This document shows, piece after piece, positions 11,341-23,574 of a DNA stretch of 64,000 nt; position 1 is the first letter of the stretch; every line of letters begins with the position of its first letter. The position numbers and the translations under genes are program-made. The notes below the pieces were generated by a model. That model did not search any database. It was not told where the DNA came from and saw only the letters and a list, made by a program, of their open reading frames with translations. The stretch spans positions 744,001 to 808,000 of the forward strand of contig KV748249.1 of NCBI GenBank assembly GCA_001692895.1, read 5' to 3'. This DNA is from Cenococcum geophilum 1.58 (lineage: Eukaryota > Ascomycota > Dothideomycetes > Gloniales > Gloniaceae).

Positions 11341-12594
11341 CATGACCGTTTAATGCCGTCCTTTTATAGCGTTGAATACTGAGCGTCTTTTTTGTTTGTG
11401 CATCATAACGATAGACGTATCAGAGTTAAGATGATATTTCAGTCTAGATATTTCCCTTCTAAACAAGCCAAATTAATACGGGTACACCTAGAAGAGGTGG
11501 CAGGTAGATCAGTACGACAATGCAGTAGATAAAGCTAAGCGGTAAATGAAAAGCGTTGACCTGCCTATCAAGCCTACACTCAATGGTTTCGTCTTCGTTT
11601 TCATTCCATATGAACCGAGATCTTCTCCAAATATCCAATAGCAAGAGAAAACGAAAGGATGTATCTGCGCACTTTAAAAGGGAGAAATCCGCTTACTAGG
11701 TAAACCCAATATCCGCTTATAACCCTTCTCTAGCACCTTAGCCAAGCGGTAATTCTATATTAATATTATTTCGCAAGTTAACTAGACGGCGCTCACTCAC
11801 TTTAATTAGTAGTAACTCAACTATAAAGGATTTACGCGTTATAAATAAGTGTATATAAGGTAGTTAATATTTACTAAGGTAAGTTACCATAATAGCGATT
11901 ATTTATTAGTAAGCTAATTCAATAAAATCTGTAGTACGGATATTTACCTTTAATTAACCTCCGCACCTCTTCTTCTACTAACCTTCTACCTTACAATAAT
12001 ACACCACAAACTTTATTATTGTTGTTTTATCTACTATTAATTAGCATACTACTATCTATAATGCCTTCTTTTATACCTCTAAATACGTCTAACAGCTATT
12101 TAGTTAAGGAACTTAATACGCGCGACGTTGACGATAAAATAATTAAGGACGCTTTTAAGGACGCTCTTTCTTTTACTAATCCTTTAGAATCTCTACCTAG
12201 AGAGTAAGCTTTCTAATACTAAATTATACCTATAGCTAATATAATTTTAGGAAATATATACTAAAGCACTCTTTATTAGATGTAGTAGAGCACTATAATA
12301 AGGTTATTGCGAAATCCGCTAGAAATCCGCTTACCTCTTTACTGCTTACCTCTTTACCGCCTACTTCTTTACCGCTTACCTCTTTACCGCCTACCTTTAA
12401 GCCGCCTATTTCTTTATCGCCTACTACTTCTAAAAAGTTTAATCCTTATTATACTTCTACTTCTCTTAAGAGGCAGGCTAATAGAATTACTACGTAAAAT
12501 ATTTAGTATAAGATAGCCTTTAAATCGTATATATTAGCTATACTCTTTAGTGTCTTATCTACTAATTTACCTCTTATAGTAACCTAATAGAAAT
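11341..12594. other. Transition into RIP-degraded AT-rich DNA, with a CTT/ACC microsatellite
   Basis: Base composition changes around 11,650 from normal to strongly AT-rich and CA/TG-poor. A degenerate repeat of about 10-20 bp built on GCTTACCTCTTTACCGCCTA occupies about 12,325-12,430 and produces a spurious Leu/Tyr/Arg-rich ORF. No gene supported. Confidence 0.45.
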
Positions 12595-14108
12595 GTTAGA
12601 GATTTTAGACAACAATAAAGAGAGTAATCTTAATAACGCCGCGCCTTTAATAGGCTTAACGATGTCTCTGGCGATGTTGGCTATATACGGAATTTTTAGC
12701 ATTACCTTTTGGTTTGGAATTAAGGAATACACTAAGGGTAAAATTCCGAATGTGGGCGACATAACAGTTGTTCTCTTTTTAGTTATAATAGTGGTAATAA
12801 ATATTGGGCGAATTGCATCTCCAATTATTGCTATAGTTAAAGCCTCTACTACTGCAACTAAGCTCTTTATAATAATTAATACTTTATCTCTAAATATATC
12901 TGGTTCTAAAGAGCCTAAAATTACTACAGACGCTAATATTACTTTTAAGGATATTGCCTTCTCCTACTTAAGTAGGCCTAATGTTTAAATTCTTAAGGGA
13001 CTTAACCTGATATTTACTGCTAGTAAGGTCACGGCTATTATAGGCCCATTGGTATGTAACCTAATATGTAAATTATATATAAAATAGATACTAACCTTAT
13101 GCTTTTATTACTTAGGGCTCTAAGAAGAGCATAATTGTTAGCCTTATTTAGCGATGGTATAACCTTCTTAGAATAATAGCTGTGGCTAGAGAAACTAATA
13201 AGATAGAAAACCTAGCGCTATTTAATCTAGCTATTAATGAGGATAAAAGACCTAAAATAACTAGACGATTTAAAAAGGCCCTAAAAACGGATAATAAGGA
13301 AAATAAAAAATCCAAGAAGAAAAGTAAGGGTGATACTAAGAAAAATAAAGAACTAGATTTTAGACCAAACACTTATACTAGTAAGTTAAGTATCGGCAGT
13401 ACGGATCTATTAACATATCGCTATTGTAAGGAGTATTATTAAACGACTACCAATTCTTATTTTAGATAAGGCAACGAGCGCCATTAATGTAAAAATAGAG
13501 CAAATTGTTTAATAGGCGCTTAATCGTATTTTAAAAAACTAAACTACTATCGTTATTGCATATTATCTATCCACAATTAAGCGGGCGGATAAGATAGTCG
13601 TCCTATAATAGGGCAAACTGGTTAAGTAAGGCACTTACGAAGGGCTGCTAAAAATTAATACTGGCGTCTATTACGGCTTAGTTTACGCCTAAAAACTCGC
13701 TATAGAAGCTAATAAAGATAACACTAAAAATTTAAGATTGAAGAAAATTAAGACCAATAATTCTAAGGATAGTATTTCTTATAAGTATAGGAGCCGTGCA
13801 TTTAAAATAGATCCAGAGTATTATAATAAAGGTCTACTTTATAGTTTTAGTTAGCTAGTAGTTAAGCAACGTTATTATTAGATCCTCTATAGTATTTATA
13901 GTATAGGTATACTAGGAGTCGGTGCTGTCTATCTACTATAAGTATATATTTTCGCTAAGATTATCTACGTCTTTACGTTTATAGGAGACCAGCTTATTAA
14001 AAAAGGCAACTTCTAGGCTAGTATATTTGGCGTACTTGCGGGTAGTATTAGACTAGCCTACTATTTGCTTAGTACTACTTTATATTTTATCTCTACCGTA
14101 GTAATATA
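12595..14108 (+). pseudogene. ABC-B transporter pseudogene, part 1 (end of TMD1, NBD1, start of TMD2)
   Basis: Readable ABC-B (MDR-type) features: a final TMD1 segment (APLIGLTMSLAMLAIYG; NIGRIASPIIAIVKA), a pre-NBD SYLSRPNV motif at about 12,965, a degraded Walker A region, and a Lys-rich linker insertion (13,180-13,380). Walker B/D-loop follows as ILILDKATSAIN (E to K, D to N, both RIP-type transitions) at about 13,450, then the H-loop region STIKRADKIVVL and the first helices of TMD2. The Q-loop to signature region is missing, so there is an internal deletion near 13,420. Many TAA/TAG stand at Gln positions. The reading breaks at the LINE insertion and resumes at 21,398. The 5' half of TMD1 is absent. 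The living homologue would be a multidrug-type exporter. Confidence 0.85.
14094..14108 (+). repeat. Left target-site duplication of LINE (15 bp)
   Basis: TACCGTAGTAATATA, repeated exactly at 21,383-21,397. The two copies bracket the inserted LINE and mark the break in the ABC transporter pseudogene. Confidence 0.93.
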
Positions 14109-15156
14109 ATAATAATAATAATAATTCATTGCTTAATGTCCGATTTGGATCCCTATTGGGCCTATACGGACTACTCCTTATTTACATATGGGGAGAAAAC
14201 TCTATTTAAGAAAAATAAGAAAACCCCGTAATTTATCTCCCCGCCTTTTAGGACTCGCCTACTTAGCGCCTACAAGTTACCTATGGTGCTTTACTACCTT
14301 ACTATTTAACCTCCTTAGGAACTACTGCTGCCGTAATAAGCCTATGGACGCGCTAGTATTATAAACTATTACTCTACTACTGTAGAGTTACTAGGGGGCA
14401 CCTGCTGCTTACTCCCTTGCCTTCTATTACCATTTCCCTTATAACCCGGAACTAATTTAGTATATTTTAACTAATAAGCTACTAGGTAACCGCCTTAAGG
14501 CCTTTTTATATTAAGAGTAGTGTATTATAGTTCTCTATACTAGCTACTAAGAGTATTATTTCTTAATTGGTGCGTAGGGGGCATAGCAGTATTATATGTT
14601 TTGGTGTCTGTCTTAGCTAGCTATATTTACATCTTAGGCTACCTACTAGGGCACCTACTTAATAAAGCCAATCTTTTAGTCCTATTATTCCTATTCTTAA
14701 GAGTATTGCTATTATATTTTTTGCCTTTATTAGGCCTTCTTAGAGCCCTTACATCAGGAAAATTTTTTTCGGGCTCGTTGTTGCAGTTTGCGGCAATTTG
14801 CGGCAAACTGTACGGTCGCGGCAGTCGTATATGGTCTTGTGCGGTTTGCGCATTTTGCGGCAAACTGCACAGAGCCTGCGTATTTTGCAGCAACTTGCAG
14901 CAAACTGCACAGAGCCTACGCATTTTACAGCAACTCGCAGCAAACGCGCAGAGCCTATGTATTTTACACGTTTTGTATATTTTATATATTTTATATATTT
15001 TGCACATTTTGCATATTTTATANATTTTATATTTTGCATAACTATATAAAATATAGAGCTATTTATTAAGCAATTAAGACAAAGGCTCCAAATNATCAAT
15101 TGGCGGTATTCCTGACGATCTGCTGGCTGTGTACCGATTTCCTAACTAGGCCTAGT

Positions 15157-15257
15157 GCCTGCCTGCCTGCCTACCTGCCTGCCTACCTGTCTGTCTGCCT
15201 GTCTGTCTGCCTGTCTGTCTGCCTGTCTGCCTGTCTGCCTGCCTGCCTATCTATCTA

Positions 15258-15288
<31 letters not shown>

Positions 15289-15480
15289 GTCTGTACCTGC
15301 CTATGCCTACCTGCCTATGCCTACTGTCTGTGCCTACCTGTCTGTGCCTACTGTCTGTGCCTACCTGTCTGTACCTACCTGTCTGTGCTACCTGTCTATG
15401 CCTACCTGTCTATACCTACCGTCTGTGCCTACCGTCTGTGCCTCCTGTCTGTGCTACTGTCTATGCCTACCTGTCTGTAA
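15157..15480 (+). repeat. TGCC/TGTC/TATC microsatellite
   Basis: Tetranucleotide array (CTGC, CTGT, CTAT units) grading into a 10-13 bp unit CTGTCTGTGCCTAC. It creates open frames of Cys/Leu/Pro on several frames, which are not genes. It lies inside the 2.66 kb TIR element. Confidence 0.92.
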
Positions 15481-15884
15481 TTTAGGGGAAAGGTCGGCCC
15501 GATCGAAGGCTCCGCCTGATTCGATTGATCGATTGATCGTATTAATTCGAATCGTTCTCTACGGCCGTTCGCTGGCTGTATATTCGAACAGTGGTCGTCT
15601 GGGGTGCCTACCTAGGAGGCCTTGATTCGATTCGGCGACGGGCCGATATTAAAGCTCTGGTTCAATTCGATCNATCGGTTGATTNAATNGTTNGTGGCGT
15701 TCGCTGGATNGTCGTTCGAACGGTGGTCGTCTGGTTCTGGCGACGGTCGTCTNCTAGCTGTCGTTCTGGTGTCTCCCTAGGTAGGGAGGATATAAGGAAG
15801 GGTAGAAAATAAGGTGGCTACCTAGGTGTATATAAGGGGTATCTTGGCAGAGGCACGTGTAGAGGCTATCGGGAATATAGCGGG

Positions 15885-17175
15885 GACCCGATGCAGAGCT
15901 TCGTGTAGAGCCTCCGTACGCAGAGCTTCGCGCAAAGCCTCGTGCAGAGCCTCTGTACGTAGAGCTTCGTGTAGAGCCCTATGCAGAGCTTCGTGTAGGG
16001 CCCTTGTGTAGGGCCTCGTGCAAAGCTTCGTGTAGAGCTTCGTGGAGAGCTTCGGTACAGAGCCTCGCATAGAGCCTCTGTACGCAGAGCTTTATGTAGA
16101 GCCTTGTGGTAAAGCCTCGCGCAAAGCTTGTGTAGAGCTTCGTGTCAGGGCTTTGTGTAGAGCTTCGTGTAGAGCTTCGTGCAGAGCTTCGTGCAGAGCT
16201 TCGTACAGAGCTTCGTGTAGAGCCTCGTGCATGAGCCTCTGTACGCAGAGCTTCGTGTAGAGCCCGTGTAGAAGCCTCGTGCAAAGCTTTGTGTAGAGCT
16301 TTGTGTAGGGCTTTGTGTAGAGCTTCGTGTAGAGGCTTTGTGTGTAGAGCTTTGTGTGTAGAGCTTTGTTAGAGCCTTCGTGCAGAGCTTCGGTTAGCTC
16401 GTGCAGAGCCTCTGTACGGCAGACCTTCGTGTAGAGCCCTCGTGTAGAGCCTCGTGAGCGAAGCTTCGTGTAGAGCTTTGTGTAGAGCTTCGTGTAGAGC
16501 TTCGTGTAGAGCTTTGTGTATGAGCTTTTGTGTAGAGGCTTTGTTGTAGAGCTTCGTAACGAGCAGAGCCTCTGTAGCAGACCCTTCGTGTAGAGCCTGT
16601 GTAGAGCCTCGTGCAAAGCTTCGTGTAGAGCTTTGTTAAGAGGCTTCGTGTAGAGCTTCGTGAGTAGTAGAGCTTTGGTAGAGCCTTTGTGTAGAGCTTC
16701 GTGTAGAGCCTCTGTACGCAGACTTCGTTAGGCCTCGTTAGAGGCCAGCTTCGTGTAGAGCTCTTCTTGTAGAGCTTCGTGTAAGAGCTTGTGTAGAGCT
16801 TTGTATAGAGCTTTGTGTAGAGCTTCGTGTAGAGCTTCGTGCAGAGCCTCTGTACGCAGACCTTCGTGTAGAGCCTCGTGTAGAGCCTCGTGCAAGCTTC
16901 GTGTAGAGTTTGTGTAGAGCTTCGTGTAGAGCTTTGTGTAGAGCTTTGTGTAGAGCTTCGTGTAGAGCTTCGTGCAGAGCCTCTGTACGCAGACCTTCGT
17001 GTAGAGCCTCGTGTAGAGCCTCGTACAAAGCTTCGTGTAGAGCTTTGTGTAGAGCTTCGTGTAGAGCTTCGTGTAGAGCTTTGTGTAGAGCTTTATATAG
17101 AGCTTTATGTAGAGCTTCGTGCAGAGCTTCGTGCAGAGCCTTAGTAGAGCTTTGTGCGGAGCTTTGTGGTATTTT
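15885..17175 (+). repeat. 12-bp minisatellite (GTAGAGCTTCGT family)
   Basis: More than 80 degenerate head-to-tail units of the type GTGTAGAGCTTC or GTGCAGAGCCTC. Higher-order blocks recur about every 160-250 bp, marked by CCTCTGTACGCAGA. Because the unit is 12 bp, all frames stay open and give Arg/Ala/Ser- or Leu/His/Glu-rich ORFs on both strands. These are repeat artefacts. Confidence 0.93.
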
Positions 17176-17699
17176 TATTGCAGCCAAAAATTAGGGTCTG
17201 CTTAAGTCGCGATTTTAGCAATTTTAGCAATTTGCAGCAACTTGCACAGGCTACTTGCGTATTTNCAGCAATTTGCACAGGCTACTTGCGTATTTATAGT
17301 AAATTGCTGCAAATTGCCGCAAATTGCCGCAAATTGCCAAAATTGCGACTTACGCAGGTTTTGCAGACCCCGATTTTCGCTTGCGACAACGTGCCTAAAA
17401 AAAAATTTCCTGATGTAGGTATTTACCCCCTATAGCATTAATTATGCTATAGCTTAGGTTTGTCTTGCCTAAGTTAGCCTTTGTACCTTTAACTCCTATT
17501 TACCTCTCTAGTGTTAGTCTAACCAGTATTATATTACAGTAGATGGTTTCCTAGCGTTCTTACGTGTTCTACTTTAGCTCCTTTCTCTATCTTACTATTA
17601 TCTTTACTAACCTTTTACGCGTCTCCCTTTCTCCTCTATATAAACCTGGGCCCTAAAGCGGCACTATTCTTCTTCTGCTTTCTTTACCTGTTTCTCTAA

Positions 17700-20500
17700 T
17701 ATCTCTTCCCTACTTTGGGGTTGTTGGTTTATTCTCCTATAGGGCACCCTAGGGTCCCTCTATAGTTTACTTAGGCGTNTCTTAATNTNCTTTATAANAT
17801 TANAGTTANGTTTATTTTANNTCCTTTATATTNNAGCGGCTTTAATATATAACTATAGGGGGGGAATATTAGATTCCTTCTTAAGNAGTACTATNGCCGT
17901 TNNCTTNTACCNNCCTATAATNCTCTANAGGTAGGCTATTTAGACCTTTTAAAGTGGTTTAAGAAGTAATTTAGGGGGGCCCTTTTTAGTTTCTCTAATG
18001 GCCCAAATACTAGATCTATATGTTATGGTTAGCCGGACAACTGCTATATATAGTAGGCGTAACCTCTAAAAGCATAGACCCCATATAGAATTAATAATCC
18101 TGGATAAAGCGATAAACTATACTTAGCCTTTATAGGCCGCTTGCGCCATATATACGCTCCACTAGAGCTTACTATCTACCTATACTCCTAATACCCTTAG
18201 GCCCTAAACTGGTTAACCCCTAAAGCCTTAGATACGAATTATATGCTAGAGATCTACAGATTAGTTGCGTTTTCTTATAAAATAGATTAGCTAGTATTTC
18301 TCTGGTAAGAATTAGACTCTATAACATTTTACCTATTTTATATAAGTGTTATAGGCTTTCTCTAGTGTTCTGTAATTCTTTGCGGCTATTAGCCCGTATA
18401 TAATTAGGTTTATATTATTAATAAAGCCTATCCTCTAGGTTGCCCCTTCCTTAAAGGAGTTAAGTAGGTTGCTTATAAAGAAAAGGAAGAGTATAGGCGA
18501 GAGGGGTAATTCTTGTAGTATTCCTGTTACAACTATAATAGGGGGGCTCTAGTATCCGCTAAAGACCAGTAATATTTCTTTTTAGCCTATAAACCCTTAG
18601 ATAAATTATATAATCTATTCTAGAAAGCCCTTTACCCTAAGGATATATAGGAGACGCTCGTGGGGTATATTATTATAGGTACTACTAATGTCTAGGCTAA
18701 GCATTAATACTATAAAGTCCTTTTATATTGCCTATGCAGATTTAATGGTAGCAGCGAGTAGCGTAAGTGCTAATAGTGTTAAGCGGTTCTTTCTTGCCCC
18801 TATTTGGCTTTGTAGTAATAGGGCGTGTTTCTCTGCCGTGTCTGCTATATGTTCCGCTATTACCCTTTCTAAGATCTTATTAAGGGTGTTTTCTAAGGCA
18901 ATAGGGCGGTAGCTTCCTAGGATTAAGTAATCTACTTTACCTTCTTTTTATAGAATAACCGTTGTTATAGATTTTCTGAGTTGTGGGTAATAGCCTATAG
19001 CAAAGCATGCTTTGGCTATATCTGCAAGCTAAGGTGCTATAAGTGGCCTATAGGTTTTTAGGGCCTTATTTGGAATCCTATCTAGTCCTAGTGCTATATT
19101 ATTTAAAAGGCGGCTAATAGTTCTAGCCATTTCCTCTGTTGTTATATCGCTGTTAACCCGTAGGTAAGTTACCGATGTTTTGCCCGTAATATTACTAAGG
19201 TCTACTAAAGCTAGTTAGGGGAAGAACCTTTCTATAAGGATCTTTGCCTTCTTATTATTATCGTTTATAGCCTATAATTCTCCTACTCTTTATAGGGGTA
19301 GTAGGTATAGGTCTTCTGCTAGGTGCCTTGCCTTTTTCTTTACCTATTTTGCTATAGCCTAAAGGCCCTTATTATGGGGGAGGCTTAGGTTAGAAGTATA
19401 CTTATTTATAAACCGTCTCCAGTTATTCCTTGCTTCTTTTTTTAGGGTATTCTTTAGCTGGTTTCTTATATCTTTATATCATCTCTTATCTTTAGGGTTG
19501 TGGCTACTTATATATTTCCTTCTTGCTTATTGTTAGCTGGTAACTAAAACTGCGTATTGTGTGGACCATACGTGTCGCGTATAAGGGCCCGGTTTTGAGA
19601 TTAGGCAGTGCTCTTTTAGCCTATTTTTAATTGCTGCCTAGATCCTTTCTAGTCTTCGGTTAATTTCCTTAGGGGTGGCTAATAAGCCTCACTTATTTGG
19701 TATTAGGTAGATTTCTTCTAGGTCTTAGAGTTATTATTTAACTGCATTAAGGAAACTATCTATCTTAAGCTTCCTTATTATATATCTTTTTTTATTTAGT
19801 TGCGCTTTAGTATCTAGGTCTAGCTATATCTAGATAGGGATATAGTCTAGGGTGAGTGCCTATTCTTCTTCGGGGTTATACCTTTTAAGTCTCTAATATA
19901 GGCCTTTATCTATAAATGTAAGGTTAATTATACTTCTAGCGGTGCCTCGTTGCTATATAATTGCTCTTAGGGGGGTAGCTAGCTTAAGGCCCTAGATATC
20001 TATAGCTCTTAGTAGGCACTCTAACTGTTAATCTGCAGTAATATAGATGCCCCCCTACCGCGGGTAGTAGAGGTTTATATCTCCTAGTAGGATAGACTTT
20101 ATACCTTTAGTTTTTAGTAAGCTTATTGCTAATATAATATTCTCTGTTTATGGGACCCCTTTAACCCTAGGGTTATATATATTAATAATTTATACCGGTC
20201 CCCTATATGTTTGGATTATTATAACTATAATATCTGGGTTAACTGCCTGCTATAACTATAAGGACAGGCTAATAGCCTTGCTAATTATAAAGTACACGTA
20301 TATAGCTGCTTTTGGTTTATATCGGAGCTAGAATCCTTAGGGGCAGTATATTAATTATATAAAGATATTATAATACGGTTCTTGTATAGTAAGGATATAA
20401 TATTTCTCTGGGTCTAAACTGTCTAGTAGGGGCCTTATAAGGCGGTGGTTTGTATTACCGCAGTTATACTATATAATGGATAGGTGGCGGACCCCTAGTG
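17700..20500 (-). pseudogene. LINE ORF2 relic: endonuclease and reverse transcriptase
   Basis: On the minus strand, 20,480-20,000 reads as an exonuclease-endonuclease-phosphatase domain (for example EKYYILTIQEPYYN near 20,400; DIVIIIIQTYRGPVQIIN near 20,230; IYNPRVKG). The RT follows, with TGILQ-ELPLSPILFLFFISNLL near 18,520-18,460 and the active-site box GFINNINLI near 18,420. That box is FVDD in active relatives, so both catalytic aspartates are Asn. Stops occur throughout. Non-functional. Confidence 0.8.
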
Positions 20501-20559
20501 AGGGTTTTTTAACTCTTCTTTATTCCTTGCTTCTTCTATTTCTACTTTCTCTAGGATAT

Positions 20560-21380
20560 TTGGAGCTTCTATCTCTTATATCTATACCCTAGTTACTACT
20601 TATTTTATATAGAGCTTTCTATTTCCGTATCTTATATTCCTATTAGCGCTTCTATATCTAAATCTGTTATTATTACCGGTTCTTCCCCTGTTCTTACTAG
20701 TCGGCTATATGCCCTTTATAGGTTGGCTGCGAATGTTATATTTGCCGCATTAAGTCTAATTCTTAATTGTCCTGGTCTTAAGCCTGCTATTACTGTCTAT
20801 AGGGGTCTTCCTACGGAGCATCCTCTCCCTTGTGTTCTCTGTAACCCTTATGTCCCTAATCGGTCTAGTAATATCGCGCGGCGTTGCTTCTGGCCCGTTA
20901 AGGCTTAGGATAGCTAGCCTAGCCCTCTAGTGTTAAAGGTAGGAAACGCTAGAAAGGCGCCTGTGTCCCCCTAGCTTATTACCTGTTGTTTTTATTTATA
21001 TAACCTAGCGTGCAATTATTCCCGTAGCTATTAAGCCCTTACCTTCCATCTCCTATATTTAATGCAGTCTTCTCTCTCCCACGCCTTATATGTGCTTTAG
21101 TGGCAGTTCGCGCATTTTGTTTAGTCTTAATTTAAGCAATATCTCGTATTATAGGGGCCTGTATAGTGGCCGCAGCACACCTATACTGCGCATATAGATT
21201 GGGTGTGTCCCTATTGTGTATAGCGATAGCATCGTTTTAGGCGTAGTCTGTGGTTATAGAGCCTTATGTTGTATATAAGGCCATTTATAATTATTCCTTT
21301 TTGGATAAGGAGTTTTTGCATTCCTGGTGTATGTGTGCTGACGATAAGGGAGCCATGCGTTCGTCCGGCGTCTCCCTGGC
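20560..21380 (-). pseudogene. LINE ORF1 (gag-like) relic with zinc knuckles
   Basis: Minus-strand reading near 21,220-21,080 gives spaced Cys/His residues (CAVQVCCGHYTGPYNT, then TKCANCH), which fit CCHC nucleic-acid-binding knuckles at the end of LINE ORF1. Upstream parts are degraded. It lies 5' of the endonuclease region, as expected. Confidence 0.6.
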
Positions 21381-21382
21381 GA

Positions 21383-21397
21383 TACCGTAGTAATATA
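21383..21397 (+). repeat. Right target-site duplication of LINE (15 bp)
   Basis: Exact copy of 14,094-14,108. The ABC transporter reading resumes immediately after it. Confidence 0.93.
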
Positions 21398-22880
21398 TAC
21401 CTATTAATTAGAATACCTAAGTAATATAATTTAGAAACGTATTGCCTTCTTTAATAACTAGGGTTATAGCCTAGGCTCTTTAATAATAAGACTAAGTATA
21501 GACTGTAAATAAGTATAGTACTTAATGTCGACGGAAATAAGTATAGCGCTTATTACCTTTATTAACCTTATTAGATATATAATTATCGCTTTTATTTATA
21601 GCTAGAAGCTCTTACTTATTAGTTTATTTGCTGCTCTACCTCCTATTCTTGGCGCTGGACTTATATATATGCGTTTAGAGATATAACTTAAGGCTAAGAA
21701 TGCAAAGGTATTTAAAAATAGCGGTCAATTTGCTATAGAAGCTGTAGGTACTTTCCGTATAGTGTTAAGTCTAATAATAGAATCGATAATTGGAGGTCGC
21801 TATAAAAAACTACTTAAAGGTTACGTTGTAGAAGCTTTTATAAGCGTAAAGTATAGTACTATTATTTTTACAGTAAGTGATAGTATTAAGCTAGTATATA
21901 TAGCTCTTATATTCTAGTACGGCGGTATACTCCTTGCGTTTTATAAATATGATCTTATTTAATTCTTTATTATCTATATGGCTATTATTTAAGGGGCCAT
22001 GGCAGTAGAAATCTAGTTCTCTTATACTTTAAGTATAGCTTAAGCAACGGGTGCTGTAAATCGAATCCTTAGTATGCGACTACTTAAAGACGCTCTGCCG
22101 CCGTCTTACTTGCCTTTTCTAAGCTTAGAGGAGGGCGTAGGTATTAAGTTTTAAAAAGGTCTACTTTATATACCAATCTAGAGAAGTACCCGTCCTTTTA
22201 AACCTTAATATACAGATTCTACCCAGCCAATTTACTGCGCTAGTAGGTGTAAGTAGATATAGTAAATTAATGTCTATTTCTCTTCTTAAGCGCTTTTACG
22301 ATACTAATTTAGGACAAATCTTAAATAATAAACAAAATATTACCACTTTTGACCCTATAGAGTACCGAAAATAAATTAGCCTAGTAAGCTTGGAACCTAC
22401 GCTATATAAAGGGAGTATCTAAGAAAATATTATATTAAGCGTAGATATTACGAGCGATAAATAAAGCTGCTATAATGCGCAAATCTATAACTTTATTGCC
22501 TCGCTTCTAGAAGGCTATGCTACGCGCCTAGGACTAAAAGAAATATCTCTCTCTAGTAGCTAAAAATAGCGAATTTCTCTTATAAGGGCGCTGCTGCGAA
22601 AACCTAAAGTCTTGCTTCTTAACGAAGTAATAAGCTTATTAGACTTAGAGAGCAAGAAACTCGTCTAGGAGGCTATTAAGCGAGTAGTAAGTAAAGGTAA
22701 ATAGACCGTTATTGCCGTTATATATAGACTGGCAATAATCTAGAAGGCGGATATTATTTTTGTACTTAAAAATAGCAAGGTGCTAGAGAAGGGTAATTAT
22801 TAAACGCTGTTAAGAAAGAGGGGCGTATACTAACAGGTAGTAAGTCGACTCTAAATTAGGACTAATGGTTTAAAGAAGCT
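21398..22880 (+). pseudogene. ABC-B transporter pseudogene, part 2 (TMD2 remainder and NBD2)
   Basis: Continues part 1. TMD2 helices: FAALPPILGAGLIYMRLEI at about 21,630; SGQFAIEAVGTFR at about 21,725. A degraded NBD2 follows: LEPTLYKGSI at about 22,390, SLSS at the signature position (about 22,550), VLLLNEVISLLDLESKKLV at about 22,610 (Walker B LLLDE to LLLNE), AVIYRLAIIQKADIIFVL at about 22,715 (H-loop His to Tyr) and EKGNY to the end near 22,870. Catalytic Asp and His codons are changed by G to A or C to T. With part 1 this is one gene broken by the LINE. Confidence 0.85.
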
Positions 22881-23574
22881 AATAAGGTATAGTATTAAGC
22901 GTAAGCTCTTAACCGTTAAATATCTCCTTACGTTTTTGTCGCCGTAAATATCTATAAATATCTCTCCTTTTAGTTTAAAGCTGGACCCTACTTAATTTCT
23001 GCATTATATATATACCAAGTCTTTTCCTTTCCTCTCTTAAAACTAGCAACGTTAAGGTTTATAATGTAATTACTTCTCTATAATTATAAAGTATAATATA
23101 TATAGACTATATAGCTAAGTATAGCGCCTTATTAGTTTTAACAGGCTAGAGAGAATATAATGGTAGTACTAGTAGGATTTAAAGCAATATTTTATTATAC
23201 TATCTTAATAGACGCTCGTGACCTATAAAGATTATTTAAAAGTAAATTTTATAAATTATTTATCTAAGCTATAGAATAGAATCTTAGTGTTATAAGTTAT
23301 ATTTAGTATAGATTTGACAAGAACTACGGAAACCGTCTAGTATAAAGTAGAGAGTTTATTCCTAACCTAATCTAAATAGACGGCCAATATATAAAGACGG
23401 AAAATCTTAATATAGCTTAAGCCTAATTTAAGTAATATAAGAGTAGAGAAAATCTAGTACGCTAAACTGGGAGCTTATTATATTAGGTTTTCTTTATCTA
23501 GTATCCCTATTTCTTTATAGTTAAGCTAAACGAGAGTCTTGTCTTATTATTAGCCTTCTAACCTATATAAGTGC
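22881..23574. other. AT-rich RIP-degraded stretch, unassigned
   Basis: No recognisable domain on either strand. It may hold the downstream flanks of the ABC and dehydrogenase pseudogenes, which converge here. Confidence 0.4.

Larger units (their letters stand above)
14752..17415. mobile_element. 2.66 kb TA-flanked TIR element filled with micro/minisatellites
   Basis: Left end CATCAGGAAAATTTTTTT; the right end is its inverted complement, about 22 bp with a few mismatches. TA dinucleotides flank both ends (14,750-14,751 and 17,416-17,417). The empty site is visible in LINE copy 2 near 29,105-29,120 (minus-strand AGAGCCCTTAGGTATTT), which supports insertion into TA. Subterminal zones (14,785-14,955 and 17,215-17,345) repeat TTTGC(G/A)GCAA-type motifs. 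The interior is a TGCC/TGTC microsatellite, a GATCGATT-rich GC part and a 12-bp minisatellite. There is no transposase. Unlike its LINE host it keeps CA/TG-rich sequence, so it probably arrived after RIP. Likely a non-autonomous Tc1/mariner-type element. Confidence 0.85.
14109..21382 (-). mobile_element. LINE (Tad1-like non-LTR retrotransposon), copy 1, 3' end at left
   Basis: Minus-strand element about 4.6 kb long without its own 2.66 kb guest (14,752-17,415). On the minus strand its 3' end is a short (ATT)n-type tail (14,109-14,126), and its 5' end abuts the right target duplication at 21,382. From 5' to 3' it holds a gag-like ORF1 with CCHC knuckles, an endonuclease/RT ORF2, then a tail that matches copy 2 (28,850-29,745). 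All frames are riddled with stops from RIP. Ns cluster at 17,779-17,950. The order and the endonuclease type fit the Tad1/I-like clade found in fungi. Confidence 0.88.

Noticed and set aside
15885-17175. Possible CRISPR-like array
   Set aside because: Units are contiguous and degenerate with no unique spacers of constant length, and the context is eukaryotic.
14601-17194. Many open frames (up to 174 aa) rich in Arg/Ala/Ser, Leu/His/Glu or Cys/Leu/Pro
   Set aside because: They are produced by 4-bp and 12-bp repeats that keep all frames open on both strands. No domain or codon-use evidence.
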